64,000 nucleotides of DNA from Phycisphaeraceae bacterium (lineage in GTDB: Bacteria; Planctomycetota; Phycisphaerae; Phycisphaerales; UBA1924). The position numbers and the translations under genes were made by a program. The stretch covers positions 310,001 to 374,000 of the forward strand of contig CP054186.1 in NCBI GenBank assembly GCA_015200025.1, given 5' to 3'. Under the pieces are notes generated by a model. That model made no database searches and was not told the DNA's origin. It worked only from the letters and a program-made list of their open reading frames with translations. This document shows, in pieces, positions 33,577 to 42,172 of this stretch. Numbering within the stretch: position 1 is the stretch's first letter; the number at the start of each line of letters is the position of its first letter.

Positions 33577-34239
33577 ATGAAAGTGATCGTCGGCCTGGGC
33601 AACCCCGGTTCTCAGTACTCGAACACACGCCACAACGTGGGGTTCATGGTCATCGACCGCCTGGCGAAGGAGCACGCCCCCGGGGCCTCACCCCGGGGGC
33701 AGTTCAACGCCGCGTGCATCGAGGCCGACCTCGGGGGCGCCCGCTGTCTGTTGGTCAAGCCCACGACCTACATGAACCGTTCGGGGCAAGCCGTCTCCGC
33801 CGCCGTCCGTTTCTACAAGGTCCTGCCCGCCGCCGAGCTGCTCGTCATCGTCGACGACGTCTACCTCGGGGTCGGGCAGCTCCGCCTCAGGCCCGCCGGG
33901 GGCGCGGGCGGTCACAACGGGCTCGCCGACATCGAATCCGCCCTGGGCTCGCCCGACTACCCCAGGCTCCGCATCGGCGTCGGCGCCACCCCGCCCTTCA
34001 TGGACCAGGCCGACTGGGTCCTCGGGCGATTCACCCCCGAGGAGGCCCCGCTGATCTCGGGGGCCGTCGAGCGGGCCTCGTCCGCCTGCGTGGCCTTCGC
34101 GTCCCGCGGGCTCGACGCGGCCATGAACCAGTGCAACGCACCCCCGCCCAAGCCCCGCGCGCCCCGCGGCGAGCGGGGGGATCAAGCCCGGGGCGACGGG
34201 AACTCCCCCGCCCCACCCGGCGGGGCCCACGGATCGTAA
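33577..34239 (+). CDS. pth: Peptidyl-tRNA hydrolase
   Basis: 220 residues. The start MKVIVGLGNPGSQYSNTRHN holds the family signature with the catalytic His near residue 19. It continues with LLVKPTTYMNRSGQAV, LLVIVDDVYLGVGQLRLRPAGGAGGHNGL and RLRIGVG. The enzyme frees stalled peptidyl-tRNAs. The C-terminal 30 residues are a charged Pro/Gly-rich extension. The frame is open upstream in the rplY shadow, but the ATG at 33577 matches the family N-terminus. Confidence 0.95.
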   Translation: MKVIVGLGNPGSQYSNTRHNVGFMVIDRLAKEHAPGASPRGQFNAACIEADLGGARCLLVKPTTYMNRSGQAVSAAVRFYKVLPAAELLVIVDDVYLGVGQLRLRPAGGAGGHNGLADIESALGSPDYPRLRIGVGATPPFMDQADWVLGRFTPEEAPLISGAVERASSACVAFASRGLDAAMNQCNAPPPKPRAPRGERGDQARGDGNSPAPPGGAHGS

Positions 34240-34267
34240 ACCAATCCACTCACAAGGGAATGCAATC

Positions 34268-34714
34268 ATGAGCGAACAACGGACCGGGTTCTATGAAGTG
34301 ATGGTGATGCTGAGCACGGCGGTGGCCTCCGACCTCGCCGGCGCCGTCGCCCACATCAACGAGATCTTCCAGCGCGGGCACGCCGAGGTCGTCGCCATGC
34401 GCAAGTGGGACGAACGCCGCCTCGCCTACGAGATCCGCGGGCAGAAGCGCGCCGTCTACATCCTCGCCTACATCAAGGCGCCCAAGGGCCAGCTCGCCCA
34501 CATCGAGCGCGACTTCCGGCTCAGCGAGAAGATCATGCGCGCCATGATCCTCGCCGCCGAGCACATGACCGAAGACCAGATGCGCGCCGCCGACGCCCGC
34601 AAGGAGCTCGAGGTCGAGGCCAAGCTCCGCGCCGAACGCGCCGTCGCCCCCGAATCCCCGGCCCCGGCCCCGGCCCCGGCCCCGGCCGCCGAGCCCGCCG
34701 CCGAGAACGCCTGA
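34268..34714 (+). CDS. rpsF: 30S ribosomal protein S6 with Ala/Pro-rich tail
   Basis: 148 residues, against about 95-130 usually. The ferredoxin-like core is FYEVMVMLSTAV at the N-terminus, then RKWDERRLAYEIRGQKRAVYILAYIKAP and IERDFRLSEKIMRAMIL. The last 40 residues are acidic and Ala/Pro-rich, encoded partly by a CCCCGG hexanucleotide repeat (about 34656-34687). In the ribosome S6 pairs with S18, whose gene is absent from the usual place two genes downstream. Ribosome site AAGGGA precedes the ATG. Confidence 0.93.
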   Translation: MSEQRTGFYEVMVMLSTAVASDLAGAVAHINEIFQRGHAEVVAMRKWDERRLAYEIRGQKRAVYILAYIKAPKGQLAHIERDFRLSEKIMRAMILAAEHMTEDQMRAADARKELEVEAKLRAERAVAPESPAPAPAPAPAAEPAAENA

Positions 34715-34776
34715 CCGTCGGCCCCACCCTCACCCCACCCGGACTTTGAACACCCGGGACAACACGGGAGTCCGTC

Positions 34777-35247
34777 ATGCCGAACCTCAACCGCGTGTTC
34801 CTCATGGGCAACCTCACCCGCGACGTGGAACTCAAGTACACGCAGAGCAACCAGGCCGTGGCGAACCTGGGCCTGGCGGTCAACCGCCGCTGGCGCACCC
34901 CCGAGGGCGAGGAACGCGAGGAGGTCACGTTCATCGACTGCGAGGTCTGGGGCAAGCAGGCCGAGACCATGGCCAAGTACCTCGCCAAGGGCCGACCCGT
35001 CTTCATCGAGGGCCGCCTCAAGCTCGATCAGTGGGAAAAGGAAGGCCAGAAGTTCTCCAAACTCCGCGTCGTCGTCGAGTCCTTCCAGTTCGTCGACAGC
35101 AAGCCCGGCGGCGGCGGAGGGGGCGGGAGCGACGAGGGCGGGTACGTCCAGACCAGGCCCGTCTCCAAGCCCGCGGCCCGTCCGGCCCAGGGCTCGGGCG
35201 GCGCCGCCGGGCACACCCCCGTCGGCGACGACGACATCCCGTTCTAA
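34777..35247 (+). CDS. ssb: Single-stranded DNA-binding protein
   Basis: 156 residues. The OB-fold starts NRVFLMGNLTRDVELKY and includes VTFIDCEVWGKQAETMAKYL and PVFIEGRLKLDQWE. A Gly-rich linker leads to the DDDIPF acidic tip, which recruits replication and repair partners. It lies between rpsF and rplI, its normal neighbours. GGGAG is present before the ATG. Confidence 0.96.
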   Translation: MPNLNRVFLMGNLTRDVELKYTQSNQAVANLGLAVNRRWRTPEGEEREEVTFIDCEVWGKQAETMAKYLAKGRPVFIEGRLKLDQWEKEGQKFSKLRVVVESFQFVDSKPGGGGGGGSDEGGYVQTRPVSKPAARPAQGSGGAAGHTPVGDDDIPF

Positions 35248-35404
35248 CCCCGCGAGCCCGCGGCGGTGACACGGACCTCATGGGTGGTGAGGGGCCCCGG
35301 ACTCACGGGGCGTACACAAAGTTGGGGCCCGCGGCGCGTGCCCGCGAGCCTCTAACTTTCGCGACCCCCCGCGTCGAGTCCGCGGGGCACGAAAGGACAG
35401 CCCT

Positions 35405-36151
35405 ATGCCGAAGAACATCAAGCTCCTCCTCACCGAGAACGTCGAAGCCCTGGGCATCGTCGGCGACGTCGTCAACGTCCGCACCGGGTTCGCCCGCAAC
35501 TTCCTCCTCCCCCGCAACATGGCCACCCAGCCCAGCGAGGAGAAGATCCAGGCCCTCGCCGCCAAGCGCGCCGACGCCCAGCGACTCCTCGCCGAGCAGC
35601 GCCGCGAACGCGAATCCCTCATCGGGAAGCTCCAGAACATCGAGCTCACGCTGATCCGCTCGTGCAACGACCAGGGCGTCCTCTACGGGTCCATCACCCA
35701 GCAGGACGTCTCCGCCGCCCTCAACGAGCTGGGCCACGCCGTCAAGCCGCGCGACGTCCGGATCACGCAGGTCATGAAGCGCGTCGACAAGTACGAGGTC
35801 CACATCAAGCTCGATTCCGACCTCGACGCGACCATCCGCGTCATCGTCCAGGCCGACCGCAAGCTCGAGACCGACCGCCACGAGCACGAGGACCGTCACG
35901 CCCAACCCCAGGGCGCCGCCCCCGCGGACGCCGCCGAGGGCGCCGAGGCCCACGCCAAGCCCGAGGCCCCCGCCAAGACCGCCGACGCCCCCGAGGGCGA
36001 GAAAAAGGCCAAGGCCCCCAAGAAGGACAAGCCCGCCAAGGCCGCCGCCACCGAGGCCCCCGCCGAGAAAAAGACCGGCTGGGGCAAGGTCGTCGACAAG
36101 CCCGTCGACCTCATCCCGCCGCCCCGCGCCCGCCGCGGCCGCGACCGCTAA
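35405..36151 (+). CDS. rplI: 50S ribosomal protein L9 with long low-complexity tail
   Basis: 248 residues against about 150 normally. The N-terminal domain, LLLTENVEALGIVGDVVNVRTGFARNFLLPRNMA, is the L9 signature (about residues 5-38). A long helix and the C-terminal domain (SITQQDVSAALNELGH) follow to about residue 150. The extra 95 residues are Ala/Pro/Lys/Glu-rich and probably disordered, like the tails of S6 and L25 here. AAGGAC precedes the ATG. It closes the ribosomal-protein group. Confidence 0.94.
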   Translation: MPKNIKLLLTENVEALGIVGDVVNVRTGFARNFLLPRNMATQPSEEKIQALAAKRADAQRLLAEQRRERESLIGKLQNIELTLIRSCNDQGVLYGSITQQDVSAALNELGHAVKPRDVRITQVMKRVDKYEVHIKLDSDLDATIRVIVQADRKLETDRHEHEDRHAQPQGAAPADAAEGAEAHAKPEAPAKTADAPEGEKKAKAPKKDKPAKAAATEAPAEKKTGWGKVVDKPVDLIPPPRARRGRDR

Positions 36152-36200
36152 GGCTCCCCTACACCCCCCACCCTTCCTTCACCACATCCCACTCCGCCAC

Positions 36201-36227
36201 GCGGGCCCCGCCGGGGCCCGCTTTCGT
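36201..36227 (+). terminator. Terminator after rplI
   Basis: A 9-bp perfect stem (36201-36209 with 36213-36221), a GCC loop and a short T-rich tail TTTCGTT. It ends the glmU/prs-to-rplI operon. Confidence 0.75.
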
Positions 36228-36282
36228 TCCACACCCGACGCGGGGGTCGGCCACCCGCGCCCGACCCCCGTACCCTCCCGCC

Positions 36283-38010
36283 ATGCCCGGGACTCCCGTC
36301 ACCCGATTCGCCCCCTCGCCCACCGGCCACCTCCACATCGGCGGCGCCCGGACCGCTTTGTTCTGCTGGGCGTTCGCCCGCAGGAACAAGGGCCGGTTCA
36401 TGATCCGCGTCGAGGACACCGACGCCGCCCGAAGCAGCGAGGAGTCCGCCCGCGGCATCCTCGCCGACCTCGCATGGCTCGGGATCGACAACGACCTGGG
36501 CCCCTACCTCGACGACCTCGGCGAGATCAAAGAGCGCGACTGGCCCGACGGCCGCGTCCGTACGTTCTTCCAGTCCAGACGCACCACCATCTACGACCAG
36601 CACATCGAACGCCTCGTCCGCGCCGGGCGCGCCTACCCGGCCTTCGAGAGCGCCGAGGAGATCGAGGCCCAGCGCAAGGCCGCCGTCGCCAGAAAGGCCA
36701 CCTACCGCTACCCCAGGCCCGCCGACGTGACCCCGGGCGAGTTCAACGACGCGCTCGCCTCGCGCTGGGAACGGGCCTGCTCGGGCGCACGCCACGTCAT
36801 CCGCTTCGCCGCGCCGGCCGAGCCCCTCGTCGTCCTCGACGAGATCCTGGGCGAGGTCGCCATCGCCGCCGGAGAGCTCGACGACTTCGTGATCCGCAAA
36901 GCCGACGGGCTCCCGACCTACCACTTCGCCGTGGTCGTCGACGATGAACTCATGGGCGTCACGCACGTCCTTCGAGCGCAGGAGCACCTCGCCAACACCC
37001 CCCGCCACGTCGCCCTCCAGAGCGCCATGGGCTTCCGAACCCCCGTGTACGCGCACATGCCCATCATCTTCAACCCCGACGGGACCAAGATGAGCAAGCG
37101 TGACAAGGCCAAGGCCGCCCGCAAGGCGGCCAAGGACGCCGTCGCCAAGGGTGCACCCCCCCACCGCCTGGCCGCCGACTGCGGGATCGCCCCCGGGGAT
37201 CTCGACGCCTTCCTCGCGGGCGACAACGACAACACGCAGACCGCCGAGCACCTGGCCCGGGGGATGGGCGTCGCCCTCCCCGAGATCGAGGTCTGGGATT
37301 TCCGCCGCAACGGGTACCTCCCCGGGGCCATCATCAACTTCCTCTCGCTGCTGGGGTGGAACCCGGGGATGAAGCAGCCCGACGGCAAGGACCTCGAAAA
37401 ATTCGACGCGGCGTTCCTGTGCGCCCACTTCTCGCTCGACCGCGTGGGCAAAACGCCCAGCAAGTTCGACCGAGCCAAGCTCCTGAGCTTCAACGCCGAC
37501 GCCATCGCCGCCATGACCGACGAGGGCTTCGCGCAGACCTGGCTGGCCTGGATGAAAGAGCACGAGCCGGCCGCGCACGCGACCATCGCCGCCCTCGGCG
37601 TGGACCAGCGCCTCGCCCTGGCGCAGGCCCTGCGCCCGCGCGCCAAAACCCTCCGCGACGCGTTGCGGCCCGCGGCGTTCGCCCTCGTCGGCGACGCCGA
37701 CTATCCCTTCGATCCCGCCGCCGCCGACAAGCACCTCCGCGCCGAGGGGGGCAAGGGGCTGGCGGTCCTGCGCGAGTTCCGCGCGGTCCTCGCCGACGCG
37801 CACGAGTGGACGCCCGAGGCGCTCACGCGCACGATCGATGCGTTCGCGAAGCAGCGCGGCATGCCCAACCCCGGGCCCGTCGCGCAGCCGCTGCGCGTCG
37901 CGCTGACCGGCACCGGCGTGAGCCCCGGGCTGGGCGAGACGCTGGCCGTGCTGGGGAAGGCCTCGGCCCTGACGCGCGTCGACCGCTGCCTGCGCGAGAT
38001 TGGCGGGTAA
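36283..38010 (+). CDS. gltX: Glutamyl-tRNA synthetase with insertion after KMSKR
   Basis: 575 residues from the ATG at 36283, against about 470-500 usually. The Rossmann fold starts FAPSPTGHLHIGGARTALF (HIGH-type at residues 16-21). The KMSKR loop (TKMSKRDKAK) lies near residues 267-276. About 55-60 extra residues separate KMSKR from GYLPGAIINFLSLLGW, normally only about 15 residues away. A second short insertion (KERDWPDGRVR) lies in the N-terminal half. It charges tRNA-Glu, and in bacteria lacking GlnRS also tRNA-Gln. The frame is open upstream, but only this ATG gives the family N-terminus. Confidence 0.94.
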   Translation: MPGTPVTRFAPSPTGHLHIGGARTALFCWAFARRNKGRFMIRVEDTDAARSSEESARGILADLAWLGIDNDLGPYLDDLGEIKERDWPDGRVRTFFQSRRTTIYDQHIERLVRAGRAYPAFESAEEIEAQRKAAVARKATYRYPRPADVTPGEFNDALASRWERACSGARHVIRFAAPAEPLVVLDEILGEVAIAAGELDDFVIRKADGLPTYHFAVVVDDELMGVTHVLRAQEHLANTPRHVALQSAMGFRTPVYAHMPIIFNPDGTKMSKRDKAKAARKAAKDAVAKGAPPHRLAADCGIAPGDLDAFLAGDNDNTQTAEHLARGMGVALPEIEVWDFRRNGYLPGAIINFLSLLGWNPGMKQPDGKDLEKFDAAFLCAHFSLDRVGKTPSKFDRAKLLSFNADAIAAMTDEGFAQTWLAWMKEHEPAAHATIAALGVDQRLALAQALRPRAKTLRDALRPAAFALVGDADYPFDPAAADKHLRAEGGKGLAVLREFRAVLADAHEWTPEALTRTIDAFAKQRGMPNPGPVAQPLRVALTGTGVSPGLGETLAVLGKASALTRVDRCLREIGG

Positions 38011-38014
38011 TCCC

Positions 38015-38845
38015 GTGACGATCCCCGACCGCTACGAGTGCTACGAGCGGTGCGTGCAGTCCCCGGGTCACGTCGCGTCCTTTGTGCGTGCGGTCCACGG
38101 GGGGTCGCCGCTGGTTCTGCGCGAGGATTTCTGCGGGTCGGCGGCGGTCGCCCGACGGTGGGCGGCCGAGGGCGCCGGGCGCGGGGCGCGGGCCGTGGGG
38201 GTCGATTGCGACCCCGGGGCGCTCGAGGCGGCCCGCGTGATGGCGCGGGCCGAGCGCGTGGCCGACGAGCACCTGGGGCTTCGGCGGGCGGACGCGGTTT
38301 CGGACGCCGACCCGTCGCCGGCCGACGTGGTGTTCGTCGGGAATTTCTCGATCGGGTACATCCACGGGCGTGCCGCGCTGGTCCGGTATCTGGCCGCGAC
38401 GCGGGCGAGGCTGGCCTGCCGGTCCGGGGACGGGCGGCCTGCCGGGGTCTTGGTGTTCGACGTGTACGGCGGGGCCGGGGCGTTCCGGACGGGCGGCCTG
38501 GAGCGGGTGCGGGTGACGCCCGGGGGCCTGGTGATCCGCTACTCGTGGCGTCGCGAGGCGGCGGACCCGGTGAGCGGGATGGTCGAGAACTCGGTCTCGT
38601 TCCGCGTGGAACAGGGGGGCGAGGTGGTCCGGGAGTACCTACGGGCGTTCGAGTACCGGTGGCGACTTTGGGGTCTGCCGGAACTGCGCGACGCGCTCGA
38701 TGAGGCCGGGTTTGGGTTGTGTCAAGTATACACGGAAATCAACGACGACTCGGGCGGGAGGCCGATGGAGGTTGGGCCCGGTGAGTCGCTGGGCGAGGAT
38801 TGGGTGGTCTTGGTGGCGGCTCGCCCGTCGACGGGCTCGCTTTGA
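38015..38845 (+). CDS. Class I SAM-dependent methyltransferase-like protein
   Basis: 276 residues from a GTG at 38015 (GGCGGG 7 nt upstream; a TTG at 38000 is possible). The N-terminal half has a Rossmann-type SAM site: LREDFCGSAAVARRW, then AVGVDCDPGALEAARVMA (acidic loop) and DVVFVGNFSIGYIHGRAALVRYL. The C-terminal part is strand-rich with VSFRVEQGGEVVREYLRAFEYR and EAGFGLCQVYTEIND. The substrate is unknown. It starts 5 nt after the gltX stop, so it is probably co-transcribed with it. Confidence 0.75.
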   Translation: MTIPDRYECYERCVQSPGHVASFVRAVHGGSPLVLREDFCGSAAVARRWAAEGAGRGARAVGVDCDPGALEAARVMARAERVADEHLGLRRADAVSDADPSPADVVFVGNFSIGYIHGRAALVRYLAATRARLACRSGDGRPAGVLVFDVYGGAGAFRTGGLERVRVTPGGLVIRYSWRREAADPVSGMVENSVSFRVEQGGEVVREYLRAFEYRWRLWGLPELRDALDEAGFGLCQVYTEINDDSGGRPMEVGPGESLGEDWVVLVAARPSTGSL

Positions 38846-38941
38846 GCGCCGGGAAGAGGGGTGAGGGTGCCGCGCCGGGGGCGGTGCCCGGTAGGATATA
38901 GGCATGCCGGGTGTGGCCGGCGACATTGAAAGGAAGCACGC

Positions 38942-39652
38942 ATGTTGAGGATCACGGCGGCGGTGTTCGTGTTGGCGATCGCGGGTTCGGCGATGGGTCA
39001 GGCCAAACCGGCGCAGCCGGCCCAGCCCGCGCAGCCCGCGGCGCCCGCGAAGAGTGTCCCGGCGACGCGGGTGCAGCCCGTGACGCCCGCGAAGCCCGCG
39101 GAGAAGGCCGAGCCCACGCTCAAGGCGGGGAGCAAGGCGCCGGCGATCACGGCGGACGAGTGGATCAAGGGCGAGGCGGTGTCGAAGTTTGAGACCGGGC
39201 ACGCGTACGTGGTGGAGTTTTGGGCGACGTGGTGCCCGCCGTGCGTGCGCTCGATCCCGCACCTGACGGAACTCCAGAAGAAGCACCCGAACGTCACGAT
39301 CATCGGGATGGCGTCGAGCGAACGGGCGGCCCCCAACGGCCCGGACACCCGGGTGGCGAACCTTAAGAAGTTCGTCGAGGGGAAGGGCAAGGAGATGGAG
39401 TACCGCGTGGCGTACGACGCGGACCGGAAGATGTCCGAATCGTGGCTGAGGGCGGCGAACCAGAACGGGATCCCGTGCGCGTTCGTTGTGGACGTGGATG
39501 GGACGGTGTCGTGGATCGGGAACCCGCTGGACAAGGCGTTCGACGGCGAGGTCGAGAAGGTGGCGAAGAAGTCCAAGCCGCTGTCGAAGGACACGAAACT
39601 CAAGACCAAGGACGCCAAGCCCTCGAGCGAGTCGGAGAAGAAAGGTTCGTGA
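38942..39652 (+). CDS. TlpA/ResA-like thioredoxin-fold protein
   Basis: 236 residues with a signal peptide ending near AMGQA (about residue 20) and an Ala/Pro/Lys-rich spacer. The thioredoxin domain has YVVEFWATWCPPCVRSIPHL, whose WCPPC is the redox site (about residues 99-103). It also has cis-Pro context NGIPCAFVVDVDGTVSWIG. The C-terminal 30 residues are Lys/Ser-rich. Family members act outside the cytoplasm as disulfide reductants, often in cytochrome c maturation. AAGGAAG precedes the ATG, and a terminator follows. No cytochrome genes lie nearby. Confidence 0.9.
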   Translation: MLRITAAVFVLAIAGSAMGQAKPAQPAQPAQPAAPAKSVPATRVQPVTPAKPAEKAEPTLKAGSKAPAITADEWIKGEAVSKFETGHAYVVEFWATWCPPCVRSIPHLTELQKKHPNVTIIGMASSERAAPNGPDTRVANLKKFVEGKGKEMEYRVAYDADRKMSESWLRAANQNGIPCAFVVDVDGTVSWIGNPLDKAFDGEVEKVAKKSKPLSKDTKLKTKDAKPSSESEKKGS

Positions 39653-39692
39653 GCCGCTGACGGCTCGGACCATTGAGATCCATCAATGATCG

Positions 39693-39720
39693 ACGCCCGG
39701 GGCCGCCCCCGGGCGTTGTT
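39693..39720 (+). terminator. Terminator after the thioredoxin-like gene
   Basis: A 10-bp perfect stem (39693-39702 with 39707-39716) and a 4-nt loop, followed by TGTTCGTT. It lies between convergent genes and may serve both. Confidence 0.6.
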
Positions 39721-39726
39721 CGTTGA

Positions 39727-40221
39727 TCAGGCCCGCTCGCGTGAGAGCCGCTTGAGGAGTTGGATCTGCCCGAGGTGGTAGGCGTCGTGGGCGGCGGCCC
39801 CGGCGAGGTACTGGGCGTAGGTCCATTTCCGGCCTCGCGGGCGGGTGTGGATCAACCCCGTGTCGATCGAGGCGGCGGCCCGGCGGAGGCGGTCGTGCAT
39901 CTCGGCGAGGAGGGCGCGGTCGGCCTTCCAGGCTTTCTCGTCCGGCTTGGGCGGGAGGTTCGGCCAGTTCGAGGGTCGGCGGGGGAAGGCGGTCTCGTCG
40001 GTGGGGTCGAGGGCGCGGGCGACGGCGTGCTTCCAGTAGGCGGCGTGGAGGACGTGACGCCAGATCGATTTGCGGGACTTCGAGGGGGACCACTGGGCTT
40101 GCTCGGAGGAGACTCCCCGGAGTGAGCCCGAGAGTGTGGGGCCCTGCCAGCCTTGGCCGGTGAACGAGCCGTCGAGCACGACGGCGACGAAGGCGGCGAT
40201 CGGGTCGGTCGTGGAGGGCAT
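39727..40221 (-). CDS. DinB-superfamily protein
   Basis: 164 residues, helical. SIWRHVLHAAYWKHAVARAL (about residues 47-66) and AHDAYHLGQIQLLKRL near the C-terminus supply the three spaced histidines of the DinB/YfiT four-helix metal-binding fold. Functions in this fold include thiol transfer and stress-induced enzymes of unknown substrate. ATG at 40221. The gene starts 43 bp downstream of the AbgT transporter gene in the same direction, so the two may be co-transcribed. Confidence 0.75.
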   Translation of the reverse strand: MPSTTDPIAAFVAVVLDGSFTGQGWQGPTLSGSLRGVSSEQAQWSPSKSRKSIWRHVLHAAYWKHAVARALDPTDETAFPRRPSNWPNLPPKPDEKAWKADRALLAEMHDRLRRAAASIDTGLIHTRPRGRKWTYAQYLAGAAAHDAYHLGQIQLLKRLSRERA

Positions 40222-40264
40222 GGCGAGTCTCCGGCGTGCCCGTGTGTTGCGGCGGGCTGGAGGC

Positions 40265-42127
40265 CTAGTGGTGGCCCGGGGCGTACCAGAGCGGGGCGGC
40301 GGGCCCGGGGGCGAAGGCGAAGAAGACCCAGGCGACGAGCAGGAGACTCCAGAAGATGAAGAAGACCACCGAGTAGGGGAGCATGAGGGCGATGAGGTTG
40401 CCGATGCCCGCGTCCTTGCGGTAGCGTTGCATGGCGACGAGGATGATGATGACGTAGGTGTTGAGGGGGGTGACGATGTTGGTGACGCTGTCGCCGACGC
40501 GGTAGGCGGCCTGGGTCATCTCGGGGCTGATGCCGACCATCATCATCATGGGGACGATGATGGGTGCGAGGGCGGTCCACTTGGCGCTCATGGAGGACAT
40601 GAGGATGTTGACGCCCATGGTGAGGAGGACGACGGCGAGGAGGAGGGGCGTGGGCCCGAGCCCGGCGGCGACGAGGGCGGACCCGCCGACGTTGGCGAGC
40701 ATGGCGTCGAGGCGGGAGTACTTGAAGCACTCGATGAACTGGGCGGCGAAGAAGGCCATGGTGATGACGGGGGCCATGGTCTGCATGGTCTGGACGAAGG
40801 CCTTGGTGATGTCGCGCGGGGAGCGGATGACGCCGGTGACGATGCCGTAGGCCAGCCCGGGGATGAGGAAGATGACGAGGATGAGCGGGACGATGGCCTG
40901 GCTCCACCGGGGGCCCGGCGGTGGCGCGGGGCGGAAGGAGCCCGGGAGGGTCGGGGGTTCGGGGGTGACGCGGGGGGTGAAGCCGCCGATGGTTTCTTGA
41001 CCGTTGGGATCGACTCGGCGTGCGGGGATCTCGAAGGGCTTGTGGAGGACGGCGGCGCCTTGGGCGGCCTGGTCGGGGTCAGGGGTGAAGACAGTCGATG
41101 GCACGGAGGGCTTGACGGGGATCGTGCCGAGGGAAGGGGCCGGGGCGGGCATGTCCCCGTAGAGCGGGGCGCCGGGGACGAAGAGGAGGGCGGCGGCGCC
41201 GGCGAGCGCGGCAACAAGGGCGACGCCGGCGGCGCGGAGGCCTCGGCGTTCGTCCGGGGACAGGGAGCCCTGGGCGGCGCTCAGGTCGGGCGGGAGCGGA
41301 TCGGCGGGCATCCTGGCCAGGCGGGGCTCGACGATCTTCGCGGTGACGAGCCACCCGGCGAGGGTGAGGACGAAGGTGGAGACGGCGAGGAACCACCAGT
41401 TGCACGTGGGGAGGATGGTGTAGGCCGGGTCGAGGACGCGGGCGCCGACCTGGGTGATCCCGGCGATGAGGGTGTCGGTGCTCCCGATCATGAGGTTGGC
41501 GCTGAACCCGGCGGAGACGCCGGCGAAGGCGGCGGCGATCCCGGCCAGGGGCGGGCGTCCGAAGGCGACGTAGAGGGCGGCGGCGAGGGGCGGGAGGATG
41601 ATGTACCCGGCGTCGCTGGCGATGTTGGAGGTGATGCCGAGGAAGACGATCGAGGGGGTCAGGAGCCGGCTTGGGATGAGCGTGGCGAGCCATCGCATGG
41701 CGGCGGCGAAGAGCCCGACGCGCTCGGCGATGCCGATCCCGAACATCCCGACGAGCACCACGCCGAGGGGCGGGAAGTTGATGAAATTTCGGACGGCGTT
41801 GGCGAAGAGCCAGTAGACGCCGTCGGAGGAGATGAGGCTGTTGGGGCCGATGGGGTCGCCCGAGTCGACGAGGACGGTGACGGGTCGGCCGTCGGGGCGG
41901 GTGACGGGCCTGGTGACCTCTCGACCGTCGGGGCCGGTGACGGTCTCGGTGACGACCTGGGGTTTGACGGGCTGGACGCGCCAGGACGCGGCGGAGCCGA
42001 CGGCGGAGACGACGGCGACCAGGAGGGTGGCGCTGATGAAGAGGAAGACGGGGTCGGGGAGTTTGTTCCCGAGCCATTCGATGAGGCCGAGGATTCCGGG
42101 CGGGCGCGCGGGCGGTGGGATGGCCAT
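40265..42127 (-). CDS. AbgT-family transporter
   Basis: 620 residues with about 12 hydrophobic segments. Signatures of the AbgT family include LGLIEWLGNKLPDPVFLFI at the start, ASDAGYIILPPLAAALYVAFG and NLMIGSTDTLIAGIT. It ends with VTNIVTPLNTYVIIILV. AbgT proteins import p-aminobenzoyl-glutamate or export sulfonamides. An extra periplasmic-type loop of about 150 Pro-rich residues (about 335-480) separates the halves. GGAGG stands 5 nt before the ATG. The substrate here is unproven. Confidence 0.88.
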   Translation of the reverse strand: MAIPPPARPPGILGLIEWLGNKLPDPVFLFISATLLVAVVSAVGSAASWRVQPVKPQVVTETVTGPDGREVTRPVTRPDGRPVTVLVDSGDPIGPNSLISSDGVYWLFANAVRNFINFPPLGVVLVGMFGIGIAERVGLFAAAMRWLATLIPSRLLTPSIVFLGITSNIASDAGYIILPPLAAALYVAFGRPPLAGIAAAFAGVSAGFSANLMIGSTDTLIAGITQVGARVLDPAYTILPTCNWWFLAVSTFVLTLAGWLVTAKIVEPRLARMPADPLPPDLSAAQGSLSPDERRGLRAAGVALVAALAGAAALLFVPGAPLYGDMPAPAPSLGTIPVKPSVPSTVFTPDPDQAAQGAAVLHKPFEIPARRVDPNGQETIGGFTPRVTPEPPTLPGSFRPAPPPGPRWSQAIVPLILVIFLIPGLAYGIVTGVIRSPRDITKAFVQTMQTMAPVITMAFFAAQFIECFKYSRLDAMLANVGGSALVAAGLGPTPLLLAVVLLTMGVNILMSSMSAKWTALAPIIVPMMMMVGISPEMTQAAYRVGDSVTNIVTPLNTYVIIILVAMQRYRKDAGIGNLIALMLPYSVVFFIFWSLLLVAWVFFAFAPGPAAPLWYAPGHH

Positions 42128-42172
42128 GGAGGTCCTCCGTCGCCGCGGGGGCCGTGCGGACCGCGGGGGGGC

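Noticed and set aside
35248..35404. Ribosomal protein S18 between ssb and rplI
   Set aside because: No frame in either direction has S18 features.
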